Shown here: piece by piece, positions 10,073 through 20,100 of the stretch | Position numbering within the stretch: the stretch's first letter is position 1 | Layout: each line of letters starts with the position of its first letter | Origin: Bacteroidales bacterium Bact_22 | GTDB lineage: Bacteria; Bacteroidota; Bacteroidia; Bacteroidales; F082 | Reading direction: 5' to 3' | Length of the DNA stretch: 44,426 nt | NCBI GenBank assembly: GCA_001603665.1 | Contig: LUZN01000062.1 | Location: 1 to 44,426, forward strand | Translations under genes and position numbers: made by a program | The notes under the pieces: model-generated | Databases searched by the model: none | What the model saw: the letters and a program-made list of their open reading frames with translations, nothing else | Told to the model about the DNA's origin: nothing

Positions 10073-11475
10073 TGAAAATCAAGTTTATAGGCGCAGCGAA
10101 GGAAGTCACTGGCAGTAAGCATCTTATAGTTACCGAAAAGGGAAAGAAGCTGCTGCTCGACTGCGGAATGTTTCAGGGTAAGGGCCTGGAGACCGATGCC
10201 ATGAACCGCAACATCATGGTTGAACCGTCGGAGATCGACTGCATCATCCTGACGCATGCACATATCGACCATTCGGGACTGATACCTTATTTCTATAAGA
10301 AAGGTTTCCGAGGCTCGGTGATATGTACTACGGCCACTCGTGAACTGTGTTCTATAATGCTTCCCGATAGCGGTTTCATTCAGGAAAACGATACTCATTG
10401 GTTCAACAAGAAGCGCTCTCGCCAGGGCTTGAAACCGGTTGAGCCTATCTACACTGAGAAAGATGCCCGTGCATGTATGGAGTTGTTCATCACCACAGAA
10501 GTTAATCGTCGTTTTTATATCGACAACAACATCAGTGTGAAGTTTTACAACACCGGACACATGCTCGGCAGTGCCTGTGCCACTATCAGGATCGACGAAA
10601 ATGGCCACATCACGCAGATAGGATACACTGGCGACATAGGTCGTTACAACAGCTATCTGCTGAAGGCGCCGAACGCGTTCCCACAATGCGATTATCTGAT
10701 TACGGAGAGTACTTACGGTGACAGGTTGCATGAAGACAGGGAAGGTGCAGAGGATAGGCTGCTGGAGATCATCAATCACACTTGTGTAGAGAAGAAAGGC
10801 AAGCTCATCATACCGTCTTTTGCCATTGGCAGAACACAGGAGATAGTTTATATCTTAAATAACTTCTACAATGCCAATAAGTTACCGAAGATTCCGGTTT
10901 ATGTCGACAGTCCGCTGGCTACCAATGCCACTGATATTTTCAGGATGCACCTCGACCAGTTTAACAAGGAGGTGGCTGAGGTGTTGCGATACGACGACGA
11001 CCCGTTCGGTTTCAATAGTCTGCATTACATCACCGATGTAGCGAAAAGCAAGGCGTTGAATGAGACCAAGGAGCCATGTATCATCATCTCGGCATCGGGC
11101 ATGATGGAGGCCGGACGAATCAAACATCATCTGGCAAACAATATCGACAACCCTAAAAACTCAGTACTTTCGATCGGATACTGTGCCCCGACGACCCTCG
11201 GAGCCCGCATCGTGGCAGGAGAGAAGGATATCTCCATCTTCGGCATGCCTCATAAGGTGAACGCCGACGTGTATAACATCGACACTTTCAGTGGACACGG
11301 CGACTACAGCGAGATGGCCGACTATCTGAAGTGTCAGAATCCTGAAAAGGTGAAGAAGGTTTTTATAGTTCATGGCGAGGCCAAGGTGCAGGAGAAATAC
11401 GCTGCTTACCTCAAGAAAAACAACGGATTCAAAAATATTGTAATTCCGGAACCGGGAGAGACTTTTAAAATCTAG
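10072..11475 (+). CDS. Beta-CASP metallo-beta-lactamase-fold hydrolase (RNA-processing exonuclease-like)
   Basis: 467-residue cytoplasmic protein of the MBL-fold/beta-CASP family, relatives of which are zinc-dependent RNA nucleases (CPSF/YSH1-like). The zinc motif HAHIDH is at residues 62-67; further family marks are TGDIGRY near 187, the beta-CASP signature SPLATNATDIF near 281, SASGMMEAGRIKHHL near 341, FSGHGDY near 409 and a late VHGE motif near 434. These are the expected metal ligands in order, so the enzyme looks intact. The ATG shares a base with the stop of the peptidase gene upstream, which implies coupling, although a functional link between an exported protease and an RNase is not obvious. 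The biological substrate is not predictable from sequence. Confidence 0.93.
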   Translation: MKIKFIGAAKEVTGSKHLIVTEKGKKLLLDCGMFQGKGLETDAMNRNIMVEPSEIDCIILTHAHIDHSGLIPYFYKKGFRGSVICTTATRELCSIMLPDSGFIQENDTHWFNKKRSRQGLKPVEPIYTEKDARACMELFITTEVNRRFYIDNNISVKFYNTGHMLGSACATIRIDENGHITQIGYTGDIGRYNSYLLKAPNAFPQCDYLITESTYGDRLHEDREGAEDRLLEIINHTCVEKKGKLIIPSFAIGRTQEIVYILNNFYNANKLPKIPVYVDSPLATNATDIFRMHLDQFNKEVAEVLRYDDDPFGFNSLHYITDVAKSKALNETKEPCIIISASGMMEAGRIKHHLANNIDNPKNSVLSIGYCAPTTLGARIVAGEKDISIFGMPHKVNADVYNIDTFSGHGDYSEMADYLKCQNPEKVKKVFIVHGEAKVQEKYAAYLKKNNGFKNIVIPEPGETFKI

Positions 11476-11477
11476 AT

Positions 11478-11556
11478 GTTTACCGTTTACAGTTTACAGT
11501 TTACAGTTTACCGAGTTCTGGAGCGATCATGTATCATTAAACTGTAAACCGTAAAC
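11478..11556. repeat. GTTTACA heptamer array with inverted copy
   Basis: Five tandem 7-bp units GTTTACC, GTTTACA (three times) and GTTTACC occupy 11478-11512, starting two bases after the stop codon of the beta-CASP gene. An inverted copy (AAACTGTAAACCGTAAAC, 11539-11556) matches the reverse complement of the first 18 bases with one mismatch, so the transcript could fold into a long A/T-rich hairpin. Confidence 0.85.
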
Positions 11557-11557
11557 T

Positions 11558-11589
11558 AAAAAATCTTGACAACAGTCAAGATTTTTTTT
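11558..11589 (+). terminator. Rho-independent terminator upstream of rnpB
   Basis: AAAAAATCTTGAC (11558-11570), loop AACA and GTCAAGATTTTTTTT (11575-11589) form a perfect stem ending in T residues. It terminates the peptidase/beta-CASP transcript. The TTG at 11566-11568 inside this stem is also 22 bases upstream of the rnpB -7 element, so terminator and promoter seem to share DNA. Confidence 0.85.
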
Positions 11590-11590
11590 G

Positions 11591-11598
11591 TAATTTTG
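11591..11598 (+). promoter_or_regulatory. rnpB promoter -7 element (TAATTTTG)
   Basis: Exact TAnnTTTG match, with a TTG -33 candidate at 11566-11568 (spacing 22). It ends six bases before the first paired base of the RNase P RNA, the spacing expected for the transcription start. Confidence 0.8.
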
Positions 11599-11603
11599 CG
11601 CCC

Positions 11604-11948
11604 TGAAAGGCGATTGTCGCGGGCGGAAGCGATTCCGCGTGAGGAAAGTCGGGACAGCGCAGAGCACCATACTTCCTAACGGGAAGGCGTCGGAGACGAC
11701 GACAGCTAGTGCCACAGAAAATAACCGCCCGAAAGGGTAAGGGTGAAAACGCGAGGTAAGAGCTCACGCCGCGGCGCGGTGACGCGCCGCGGAGGTAAAC
11801 CTTATGGGCTGCAAAACCAAATATACCGGCGCCTGAGGGCTGCTCGTCCGAGCCGGGTGGGTAGGTTGCTAAAGCCTGATGGCGACGTCAGGATTAGAGA
11901 AATGACAATCACTCAGCAATGAGTACAGAATCCCGCTTATGCCTTTCT
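11604..11948 (+). ncRNA. rnpB: RNase P RNA (bacterial type A)
   Basis: Catalytic RNA of ribonuclease P, which removes 5' leaders from tRNA precursors. The ends pair as helix P1: GAAAGGC (11605-11611) with GCCTTTC (11941-11947). Conserved core segments appear in order: GAGGAAAGTCGGGAC near 11641, ACAGAAAATAACCGCC near 11714, GGTGAAAACGCGAGGTAAGA near 11741, and a late GGGTGGGTAGGTTGCTAAAG segment near 11856. Length of about 345 bases is normal. It has its own promoter just upstream and a strong terminator just downstream. Exact ends are inferred from P1 and may differ by a few bases. Confidence 0.95.
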
Positions 11949-11950
11949 TT

Positions 11951-11988
11951 TGCCTTTGGATTTTTCGAAGTCCAGAGGCAAAATTTTT
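11951..11988 (+). terminator. rnpB terminator with TTCG loop
   Basis: TGCCTTTGGA (11951-11960) pairs with TCCAGAGGCA (11971-11980); the stem can extend three pairs inward to a TTCG tetraloop. A-rich then T-rich sequence follows. It begins three bases after helix P1 of RNase P RNA. Confidence 0.85.
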
Positions 11989-12022
11989 ATAATATTTCTG
12001 CAAAAATTCCGTTTTATTTTCG

Positions 12023-12030
12023 TATATTCG
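12023..12030 (+). promoter_or_regulatory. Possible -7 promoter element (TATATTCG)
   Basis: One mismatch (C for T) to TAnnTTTG, 16 bases before the ATG of the TPR gene, downstream of the rnpB terminator. No clear -33 TTG was found, so this is a weak call that rests mainly on position. Confidence 0.45.
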
Positions 12031-12046
12031 CAAAAAATTATTTTGT

Positions 12047-15000
12047 ATGTCTTTTTTGAAAAAAATAATATTTCTGTTGATATTTGCGATTGCTGTAAGT
12101 TATTCATTATCAGCGCAAAAGAGGATGGAGAACTACGACCCTGAGTCGGTGTTCATCGAGGCTAAGACTCTTTTCGACAATATGAATTACAGCTCGGCAG
12201 CCGAACTTTTTCATAAATATCTCAGCCTGACAAACGGTCAGAACACCCAAAAGACCGTCGAAGCCAAGTTTTACGAGGCTGCATGCTCATCGTACATGGG
12301 CGCCGGTGAAGAACAGCTCATGATGTTTTCGAAGGAAAACCCTACCAGCGTGTTCGCCCCAAAGGCTGAGCTGCTTTACGCAAACATGCTTTTCCAAAAC
12401 AAGAAATATCGCGATGCTTTGAAACAATATGAGGATATCGACGAAGAAAGCCTCACGGAAGACGAGAAAGCAGAGCTTTATTTCAAAGAAGGCCTTTCAT
12501 ATTATCAGATCAACGAGATCGACAAGGCTGGTCCCCTTTTTTATAAATCGGCATTCATAAACAGTCCTTATAAAGACGATGCACGTTACTATTACGCTCA
12601 TATTCAATATGTTAACAAAAAATATGAGGAGGCTAGATATCAATTTAAAAAGATAGAAAAATCGTCGAAATATAAAGATGTGGTGCCATTGTATATGATG
12701 CAGCTCGACTATGTCGACGGCAACTATTCGTCGGTCACGGCTGATGCCGATAAGGTTTTGGCAACAGCACAAGGTCAGCGGAAAGTCGACCTGGCACTGA
12801 TAATAGCGGAGTCGTGGTATCAGCAGAACGACTACGACAAGGCTCTGCAGTACTATGGCATGGCACGTGAGGCTACACGTAAGGCGTTCCCTCGCGAGGT
12901 GGAGTTCAGAATTGGTTTCTGTAAGATGAAAAAAGACGATTTCTCGGGAGCCATCACACATTTCCAGAATGCCACCAAGAAAATCAAAAACGATGCGCTG
13001 GCGCAGTATGCCTCATATTACCTCGCTCAGTGCTACATGAAGACCAATCAGGAGAAATTCGCCAGAAACGCTTATCTTACTGCATATAAGGACGATTTTG
13101 ACCATGAGATAAGCGAAGAGGCGCTGTTCAACTATGCCAAGCTGAGTTTCATCAATGGCGTCGACCCGTTTAACGAGGCCGTGGCGCAGCTTGAGGATTA
13201 TATCGAGAAAAATCCTTATTCGCCAAGAAAAGAAGAGGCTCAGAACATGATTATTTATCTTTATCTTAACAATAAAGAATATAACAAAGCCATTGCCGCG
13301 CTTGAGAAATATCCTAACCTCGACGCTGAGATGCAGAAGATTTACTCGCAGCTGACATATAGCATCGGCATCGAGAGCTACGATAACCTCGATTACACCA
13401 AAGCCGCGAATTATCTTAACAAGACGGTCAACAACAAACATACCGACGCGAAGCTTAAGTCGGAGGCGCTTTACTGGCTTGCCGACACATATGTCCAGAT
13501 GAAAGACGACAACACGGCCGAGAACTACTACGTGGCATTCCTGAAGTCGAGCGGCTCGGGTCAGACCGAGATGCTGCCGCTGGCGTATTATAACCTCGGA
13601 TATATCTCGTATCAGAGAGGCAATTTCCCTGATGCAGTGAAGAATTTCAACTATTTCTTCAATATGGCGAAGGGCGACAAGGACTTTGAGTCGGATGCCT
13701 GGATGCGTATCGGCGACTGCTACTTCATGGAGCGTAACTACAATAAGGCCATCATCGCTTACAGCAACGCCGTGAAGCTCGATAACAAAAACGCTGATTA
13801 TGCCTTGTTCCAGCAAGGTATGGGCTATGGTGCTCTTGGTAATATGAACTCGAAGATCGATTGCATGAACAACCTCACCAAGGGCTTCAAGACCTCGTCG
13901 TTCTACGACAGGGCTCTTTACGAGAAAGGCATGGCGCATCTGAGCACCAACGACGAGCGTTCGGCGATAGCGGCGTTCAGTCAGCTGGTGAGGGAGCGTC
14001 CGAGGTCGGCTTATGCACGTCAGGGACAGATGAAGATCGGGATGTTGTATTACAATGGTAATCAATATGATAACGCTCTGACGGCCTTGAGGAAAGTGGT
14101 CGACGACTATCCGAACACGGAGGAGTCACGCGAGGCGCTCAACATCATGAGGAGCATCTACATGGAGCAGAACAGGACGGCGGAGTTTTACCAGTACGCG
14201 CAGGAGAAAGGCATAGCGACGAGCGTGACGGAACAGGACTCGGTTTCGTTTGCTACCGCTGAGAACTTCTTCCAACAGAATCAGTACGAGAACGCTCTGA
14301 GAGCCGTTAACCAATACATCTCGCAGTTCCCGAAAGGCGCTTACCTGCTGAAAATCAACTACTATGGCTTGACGTCGTTGGAAAAGTTGGGTCGCAGTGG
14401 CGAGACGAAGCCTTATCTGGAATACATAATCTCGCAGCCCGACAACGACTATACCGACAACGCCCTGTTGAAGCTGGCGGCTATGGAGAAGAGCGCTGGC
14501 GAGCTCGAGAAGGCTAAGGGATATTACGACAGGGTGCTCAATATTACTGAGAATCAGAAGGTTAAGATGCAGGCTCTTGAGGGCGTGGCCGACTGCTGCT
14601 ATAAGTTGAACGACTTCGACGCGGCCATCGAGAGAAGCAATCAGCTTGCAGCGATGCAGGACATCGGACAGAACCGTAAGAATCTGGTGAACTATATCTC
14701 TGGAATGTCGCTTTACAAGAAAAACGAGTATTCAAGAGCGTTGTCAAAGCTGCTTGAGTGCTCGAAGAAAGATCGCACCGAGCGTGGTGCCGAGGCCGCA
14801 TACCATGTGGTGTTGGTGAACTACAAACTCGGCAACCTCGACGAAGCTGAAAATCGAGTGTTTTACATCTCCGACAACTTCAGCGCGTTCAGCTATTACG
14901 TGGCGATGTCGTTTGTGACGCTGAGTGACGTGTATGTCGCCAAAGGCAACGTCTTTCAGGCTAAGGCCACATTGCAGAGTATCATTGAGAACTATCCTGG

Positions 15001-15079
15001 CGGCGAGCCTAAGGCCTTGGCGCAACAACGTCTGGCAGCCATCGAGAAAGAAGAATCAAATAATGAGGAGGAGGAATGA
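12047..15079 (+). CDS. Secreted tetratricopeptide-repeat protein
   Basis: 1010-residue protein with a signal peptide (MSFLKKIIFLLIFAIAVSYS, cleavage near LSAQ) and TPR-like helical repeats over almost the whole length, for example FYEAACSSYMGAGE near 75, QLTYSIGIESYDNLDYTKAA near 435-455, YNLGYISYQRGNFPDAVKNF near 515 and several later copies, ending in an acidic tail (NNEEEE). The protein should sit in the periplasm as a scaffold; no catalytic domain is visible. Its stop overlaps the start of the beta-barrel gene (ATGA), so the pair is probably made together and may work together in the envelope. The cellular function is not recognisable from sequence; a role in outer-membrane assembly or cell-wall processes is only a guess. 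Confidence 0.85.
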   Translation: MSFLKKIIFLLIFAIAVSYSLSAQKRMENYDPESVFIEAKTLFDNMNYSSAAELFHKYLSLTNGQNTQKTVEAKFYEAACSSYMGAGEEQLMMFSKENPTSVFAPKAELLYANMLFQNKKYRDALKQYEDIDEESLTEDEKAELYFKEGLSYYQINEIDKAGPLFYKSAFINSPYKDDARYYYAHIQYVNKKYEEARYQFKKIEKSSKYKDVVPLYMMQLDYVDGNYSSVTADADKVLATAQGQRKVDLALIIAESWYQQNDYDKALQYYGMAREATRKAFPREVEFRIGFCKMKKDDFSGAITHFQNATKKIKNDALAQYASYYLAQCYMKTNQEKFARNAYLTAYKDDFDHEISEEALFNYAKLSFINGVDPFNEAVAQLEDYIEKNPYSPRKEEAQNMIIYLYLNNKEYNKAIAALEKYPNLDAEMQKIYSQLTYSIGIESYDNLDYTKAANYLNKTVNNKHTDAKLKSEALYWLADTYVQMKDDNTAENYYVAFLKSSGSGQTEMLPLAYYNLGYISYQRGNFPDAVKNFNYFFNMAKGDKDFESDAWMRIGDCYFMERNYNKAIIAYSNAVKLDNKNADYALFQQGMGYGALGNMNSKIDCMNNLTKGFKTSSFYDRALYEKGMAHLSTNDERSAIAAFSQLVRERPRSAYARQGQMKIGMLYYNGNQYDNALTALRKVVDDYPNTEESREALNIMRSIYMEQNRTAEFYQYAQEKGIATSVTEQDSVSFATAENFFQQNQYENALRAVNQYISQFPKGAYLLKINYYGLTSLEKLGRSGETKPYLEYIISQPDNDYTDNALLKLAAMEKSAGELEKAKGYYDRVLNITENQKVKMQALEGVADCCYKLNDFDAAIERSNQLAAMQDIGQNRKNLVNYISGMSLYKKNEYSRALSKLLECSKKDRTERGAEAAYHVVLVNYKLGNLDEAENRVFYISDNFSAFSYYVAMSFVTLSDVYVAKGNVFQAKATLQSIIENYPGGEPKALAQQRLAAIEKEESNNEEEE

Positions 15080-16725
15080 TGAAAGCTAAAATATTGATAA
15101 TCAGCATATTGTTCGTTTTTGTCGGATATCTGGCTAATGCACAGTCGCACAACGAGCAGGTGACGGTTGAAGGTACATATCGTCCGCAGATCAAGCGCTC
15201 GGAGCGTCTGGTGAAGTCGCCCGAGAAGCCCGACAACGAGTTCAACATTCCGAATTACAAGGCCGACACTAAGGAATTCAGCTACGGCTACAACATGGAG
15301 GTCGAGACGATGAGCGCCATGACCTACAAGGCTGAGTACGGCGTCGAAAGCAAGAACAACTTTCTCAAGGCCGGCATAGGCACTGGCATGTCACCGATTT
15401 TCCTGTTCCGCCATTATTCCGACCTGACGAAAGACATGAGTCTGGGAGTGGGAGTGAAGCATTATTCGTCATGGATTGGCGTCAAGGACTATAAGAAGTC
15501 GTCGTTTATGAACAATGCCTTTAACGTGATGACTGTCAATAAATTCCGTGGTGGACAGCTGCGTTCGTTTGTCGATTATAAATACGATATGTATCATCTT
15601 CGCGCTTACGACCGCAAAAATTCCAACGGACGTAACATACATTCGGTGAATCTGGGTGCGAAGTGGCTGTCGAACGGCTCCAGCTACCGTAATCTCTATA
15701 CTGAGTTTGGCGGCGACTACCGCGCTACTTGGATTATGGGCGCCACCAGCGAGCATCATATCAACGCCGATGCACATCTGGCTTATTCCGACAACTGGTT
15801 TGGCGGTAAGAACATCGATGACCTTCAGACTGGTGCGGCTGACGTGGAACTCAGCTACAACAACGTTTTCCAGAGCCATCTCTTGGTAGCGGTGAACCCT
15901 TATCTCACCCTCAACGGCGATTTTTATCACATCCATGCCGGTCTGCGTCTCGATCTTAAGACAGGCGACAAGATGGGCTTGTATCCTGACATCTGGGGCA
16001 GTGTGTTTGTGCTCGACAACATCCTTGAGTTTTACGCCAAGCTCGGCGGTCGTTCGAAAATCAACACCTTTGCCGATATCGTGGCCGAAAATCCTTTTGT
16101 CACAACGAGTTTCACCAATTTTAGCGAGTTCGGTTACGAGAAGACGAAGCTCGACTTCCAGGGTGGCATCAGGACTAAGCTGACCGAGGATATCGACGCG
16201 CACGTCGGCGTGCGTTACCGTAACATCAAAAACAGCGTGTTCTACGTCCCGGATCTCGATTATTATGCATCATATTCCGACGACACCACCGTTTATCATC
16301 TTCAGGCCTTCGATGTGGTGTTCCGCGACTACGGCGAAGTCAACATTCTCGCCGACGTGCGCTGGAAAGCCATGTATAAGCTGAATCTGGCTGGTGAACT
16401 GTCGATAAACAAATACACCAAAGAAAAGCCATGGTACAAGCCGGAATACACCATGACGGTGCGCGCTGACTACCAGTTTGACGAGACGTGGAAGTTCAAT
16501 GCTTCGATGACTGTCATGGGTAAACGCTGGGCCTTGGACCTCGACGGCGAAGCTGTTAAGCTGAAGCCGGCGTTCGACTTCCAGGTCGGTGCCGATTATC
16601 AGCTTCAGGAAGACCTCGTGGCTTTCGCCGAAATTCATAATCTTTTCCATCAAAAATACCAGCTTTTTTACAACTATCCGAGCCTGGGATGTGAGGTTTT
16701 TGCTGGTATAAAATACCGCTTCTGA
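15076..16725 (+). CDS. Outer-membrane beta-barrel protein (TonB-receptor-like)
   Basis: 549-residue protein with a signal peptide (MMKAKILIISILFVFVGYLA, cleavage after NAQS), a short N-terminal segment (VTVEGTYRPQIKRSER) and then alternating aromatic strands typical of an outer-membrane barrel, ending in the C-terminal aromatic motif KYRF expected for BAM-assembled barrels. The strand pattern late in the protein (AEIHNLFHQKYQLFYNYPS) resembles the last strands of TonB-dependent receptors, but there is no recognisable plug domain or TonB box, so it may be a barrel-only relative. The ATG at 15076 overlaps the upstream stop; an alternative ATG at 15079 is better spaced from the GAGGAGGA sequence at 15067-15075. 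Ligand and role unknown. Confidence 0.8.
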   Translation: MMKAKILIISILFVFVGYLANAQSHNEQVTVEGTYRPQIKRSERLVKSPEKPDNEFNIPNYKADTKEFSYGYNMEVETMSAMTYKAEYGVESKNNFLKAGIGTGMSPIFLFRHYSDLTKDMSLGVGVKHYSSWIGVKDYKKSSFMNNAFNVMTVNKFRGGQLRSFVDYKYDMYHLRAYDRKNSNGRNIHSVNLGAKWLSNGSSYRNLYTEFGGDYRATWIMGATSEHHINADAHLAYSDNWFGGKNIDDLQTGAADVELSYNNVFQSHLLVAVNPYLTLNGDFYHIHAGLRLDLKTGDKMGLYPDIWGSVFVLDNILEFYAKLGGRSKINTFADIVAENPFVTTSFTNFSEFGYEKTKLDFQGGIRTKLTEDIDAHVGVRYRNIKNSVFYVPDLDYYASYSDDTTVYHLQAFDVVFRDYGEVNILADVRWKAMYKLNLAGELSINKYTKEKPWYKPEYTMTVRADYQFDETWKFNASMTVMGKRWALDLDGEAVKLKPAFDFQVGADYQLQEDLVAFAEIHNLFHQKYQLFYNYPSLGCEVFAGIKYRF

Positions 16726-16786
16726 AATTTTTCTGAAAAGGGCGAAATTTTTAGCAAAAAAAGCTAAAAAAGCGTCATTTTTTTCA

Positions 16787-16816
16787 TTGTTATTTCAAAG
16801 AAATTTCTTAACTTTG
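16787..16816 (+). promoter_or_regulatory. gyrB promoter (TTG, 19-base spacer, TAACTTTG)
   Basis: TTG at 16787-16789 and TAACTTTG at 16809-16816 match both halves of the Bacteroidetes promoter consensus with a 19-base spacer. The leader to the gyrB ATG would be about 40 bases. Because no terminator is seen between gyrB and the V-ATPase genes, it may drive those too. Confidence 0.75.
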
Positions 16817-16848
16817 CGAAGTTTATTTTTGAAATAATAATTGAATAG

Positions 16849-18816
<1,968 letters not shown>

Positions 18817-18827
18817 AAATTCAGTTT

Positions 18828-19439
18828 ATGGATAACAAACTTGATATTTTAACAAAGAAAATCTACGAGCAGGGTGTCGAGAAAGCCAATCACGACGCTG
18901 TCGAGATCGTGGAAAACGCCAAAAAAGAAGCCGAGAAGATCGTCAACGACGCTAAAGCTGAGGCGGAACGCATTGTAAATCAAGCGAATAAAGAGGCTGA
19001 AGAGCTTAAGACCAAGGTCGCTGCCGACGTGAAGATGGCTGCCACACAGAGCATTGCTGTCACGAAGCAGGAGATCGAGAAGATGGTGGTGATGAGCGCC
19101 GCCGAAAAAGGCGTGAAAGCTAACCTCAGCTCAGCCGACTTCGTAAAAGAGCTGGTGAAAGACGTGGTGAAGGCATTCAACCCCGACAACGCGGCACCGG
19201 TGGCATTGGATCTCATCCTGCCTGAGGCTTTGAAGAAAGAAGTCGAGCCATTCGTGAAAAATGAAATCGGTAAGATGTTCAAGGCTGAAGTGAGAGTTGA
19301 GTTCTCGAAGAAGATGAACGGCGGCTTCAAGGTGGCTCCGCAGGACGGCGGCTACGTGCTGCAGTTCACCGACGACGAGTTTATGCAGCTCATCGCCAAC
19401 TACCTGCGTCCGGCAACAAAGAAAATCCTCTTCGGCTAA
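18828..19439 (+). CDS. V-type ATP synthase subunit E
   Basis: Peripheral-stalk subunit of the V/A-type ATPase. 203 residues: an N-terminal alanine- and charge-rich coiled coil (about residues 20-75, repeats of the type NAKKEAEKIVNDAKAEAERI) and a globular C-terminal domain that binds the A3B3 head. It is the first gene of the V-ATPase cluster, starts 11 bases after gyrB without a visible Shine-Dalgarno sequence, and its TAA stop overlaps the next ATG by one base. The assignment depends on the coiled-coil pattern, the size and the operon position, which together are convincing. Confidence 0.88.
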   Translation: MDNKLDILTKKIYEQGVEKANHDAVEIVENAKKEAEKIVNDAKAEAERIVNQANKEAEELKTKVAADVKMAATQSIAVTKQEIEKMVVMSAAEKGVKANLSSADFVKELVKDVVKAFNPDNAAPVALDLILPEALKKEVEPFVKNEIGKMFKAEVRVEFSKKMNGGFKVAPQDGGYVLQFTDDEFMQLIANYLRPATKKILFG

Positions 19440-20026
19440 TGGATAACTACGTCTATATAGTAGCGAGTTTGCCAGAGCTGACAGCGGGTTTCGAGAATAC
19501 TAGCTTCGACTACGCTGCCACGAAGGAGTCTATTATAGAGCTTCTCTCGGAGAAAGACCAGAAACTGGTCGAGCTCTTCGAGGAGGGCTTCAACGAAGAT
19601 ACTCTTGGCGCGGAGTTTTATAAAAAAGCTGCCGAGAGCAAGAACCGCTTCATTCGCGAGTACTTCGACTTCGATGCTCGTCTGCGTAACATGAAGGTGG
19701 CGTATCTCGCGAAACGTCTCGACAAAAAAGGCGACGACTACTTCGTCGACATGCCTGAGGCCGACTTCGAAGAATACCAGCAAATAAAGGACATCCTTGA
19801 GAATGCCGACTTCGTATTGCGCGAGCAGAAGATGGACGAGCTGAAGTGGGAGAAAGCCAGCGACATCGCACGCATGGACTATTTCAACATGAACACCATC
19901 CTCGCATTTCTGGCGAAAGCCAAGACGGTTCAACGCTGGGCAGAACTCGACCCTGTGAAAGGGCAGGAGATGTTTGAAAAGTTAGTGAAAGAGGTGCGCG
20001 GCACTTTCGCAGGAGTGAAATACTAA
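19439..20026 (+). CDS. DUF2764 family protein of V-ATPase operon (possible subunit C counterpart)
   Basis: 195-residue soluble, strongly helical and charged protein. The N-terminus DNYVYIVASLPEL and the position between subunits E and A match the DUF2764 proteins that sit in V-ATPase operons of Bacteroidetes and Chlamydiae. In archaeal and Thermus-type operons the gene between E and A encodes subunit C (with F), the central stalk-rotor adaptor; no other C or F candidate is present here, so this protein is a reasonable functional stand-in. That is an inference from gene order, not from a recognised fold. Translationally coupled to subunit E (TAATG). After its stop the whole 74-base gap to subunit A is repeat sequence. 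Confidence 0.8.
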   Translation: MDNYVYIVASLPELTAGFENTSFDYAATKESIIELLSEKDQKLVELFEEGFNEDTLGAEFYKKAAESKNRFIREYFDFDARLRNMKVAYLAKRLDKKGDDYFVDMPEADFEEYQQIKDILENADFVLREQKMDELKWEKASDIARMDYFNMNTILAFLAKAKTVQRWAELDPVKGQEMFEKLVKEVRGTFAGVKY

Positions 20027-20100
20027 GCCATTAGCTATTAGCGATGTGCGATAGATGAGTTTTTAAATTTTAAATTTTGAATATTTGAATCTAGAATAAT
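20027..20100. repeat. Heptamer array filling the gap before subunit A
   Basis: The gap between the DUF2764 stop and the subunit A ATG is tandem heptamers throughout. It opens with GCCATTA, GCTATTA, GCGATGT, GCGATAG (20027-20054), then switches to the A/T type TTTAAAT, TTTAAAT, TTTGAAT (20062-20082) and decays toward the ATG. There is no Shine-Dalgarno sequence in it. Confidence 0.8.

Noticed and set aside
9937-10779. Open frame antisense across the end of the third peptidase and the beta-CASP gene (280 codons)
   Set aside because: Spans two well-supported genes on the other strand and shows no recognisable features.
11950-12144. Short open frame after rnpB overlapping the TPR gene start
   Set aside because: Begins in the rnpB terminator and conflicts with the TPR signal peptide frame.
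13013-14065. Long open frame antisense to the TPR gene (350 codons)
   Set aside because: Same reason: shadow of a strongly coding strand with no family resemblance.
16748-16770. TTTTTAGC / GCTAAAAA hairpin after the beta-barrel gene
   Set aside because: The stem is A/T-rich and is followed by A rather than T on the transcribed strand, so it is not a convincing terminator.
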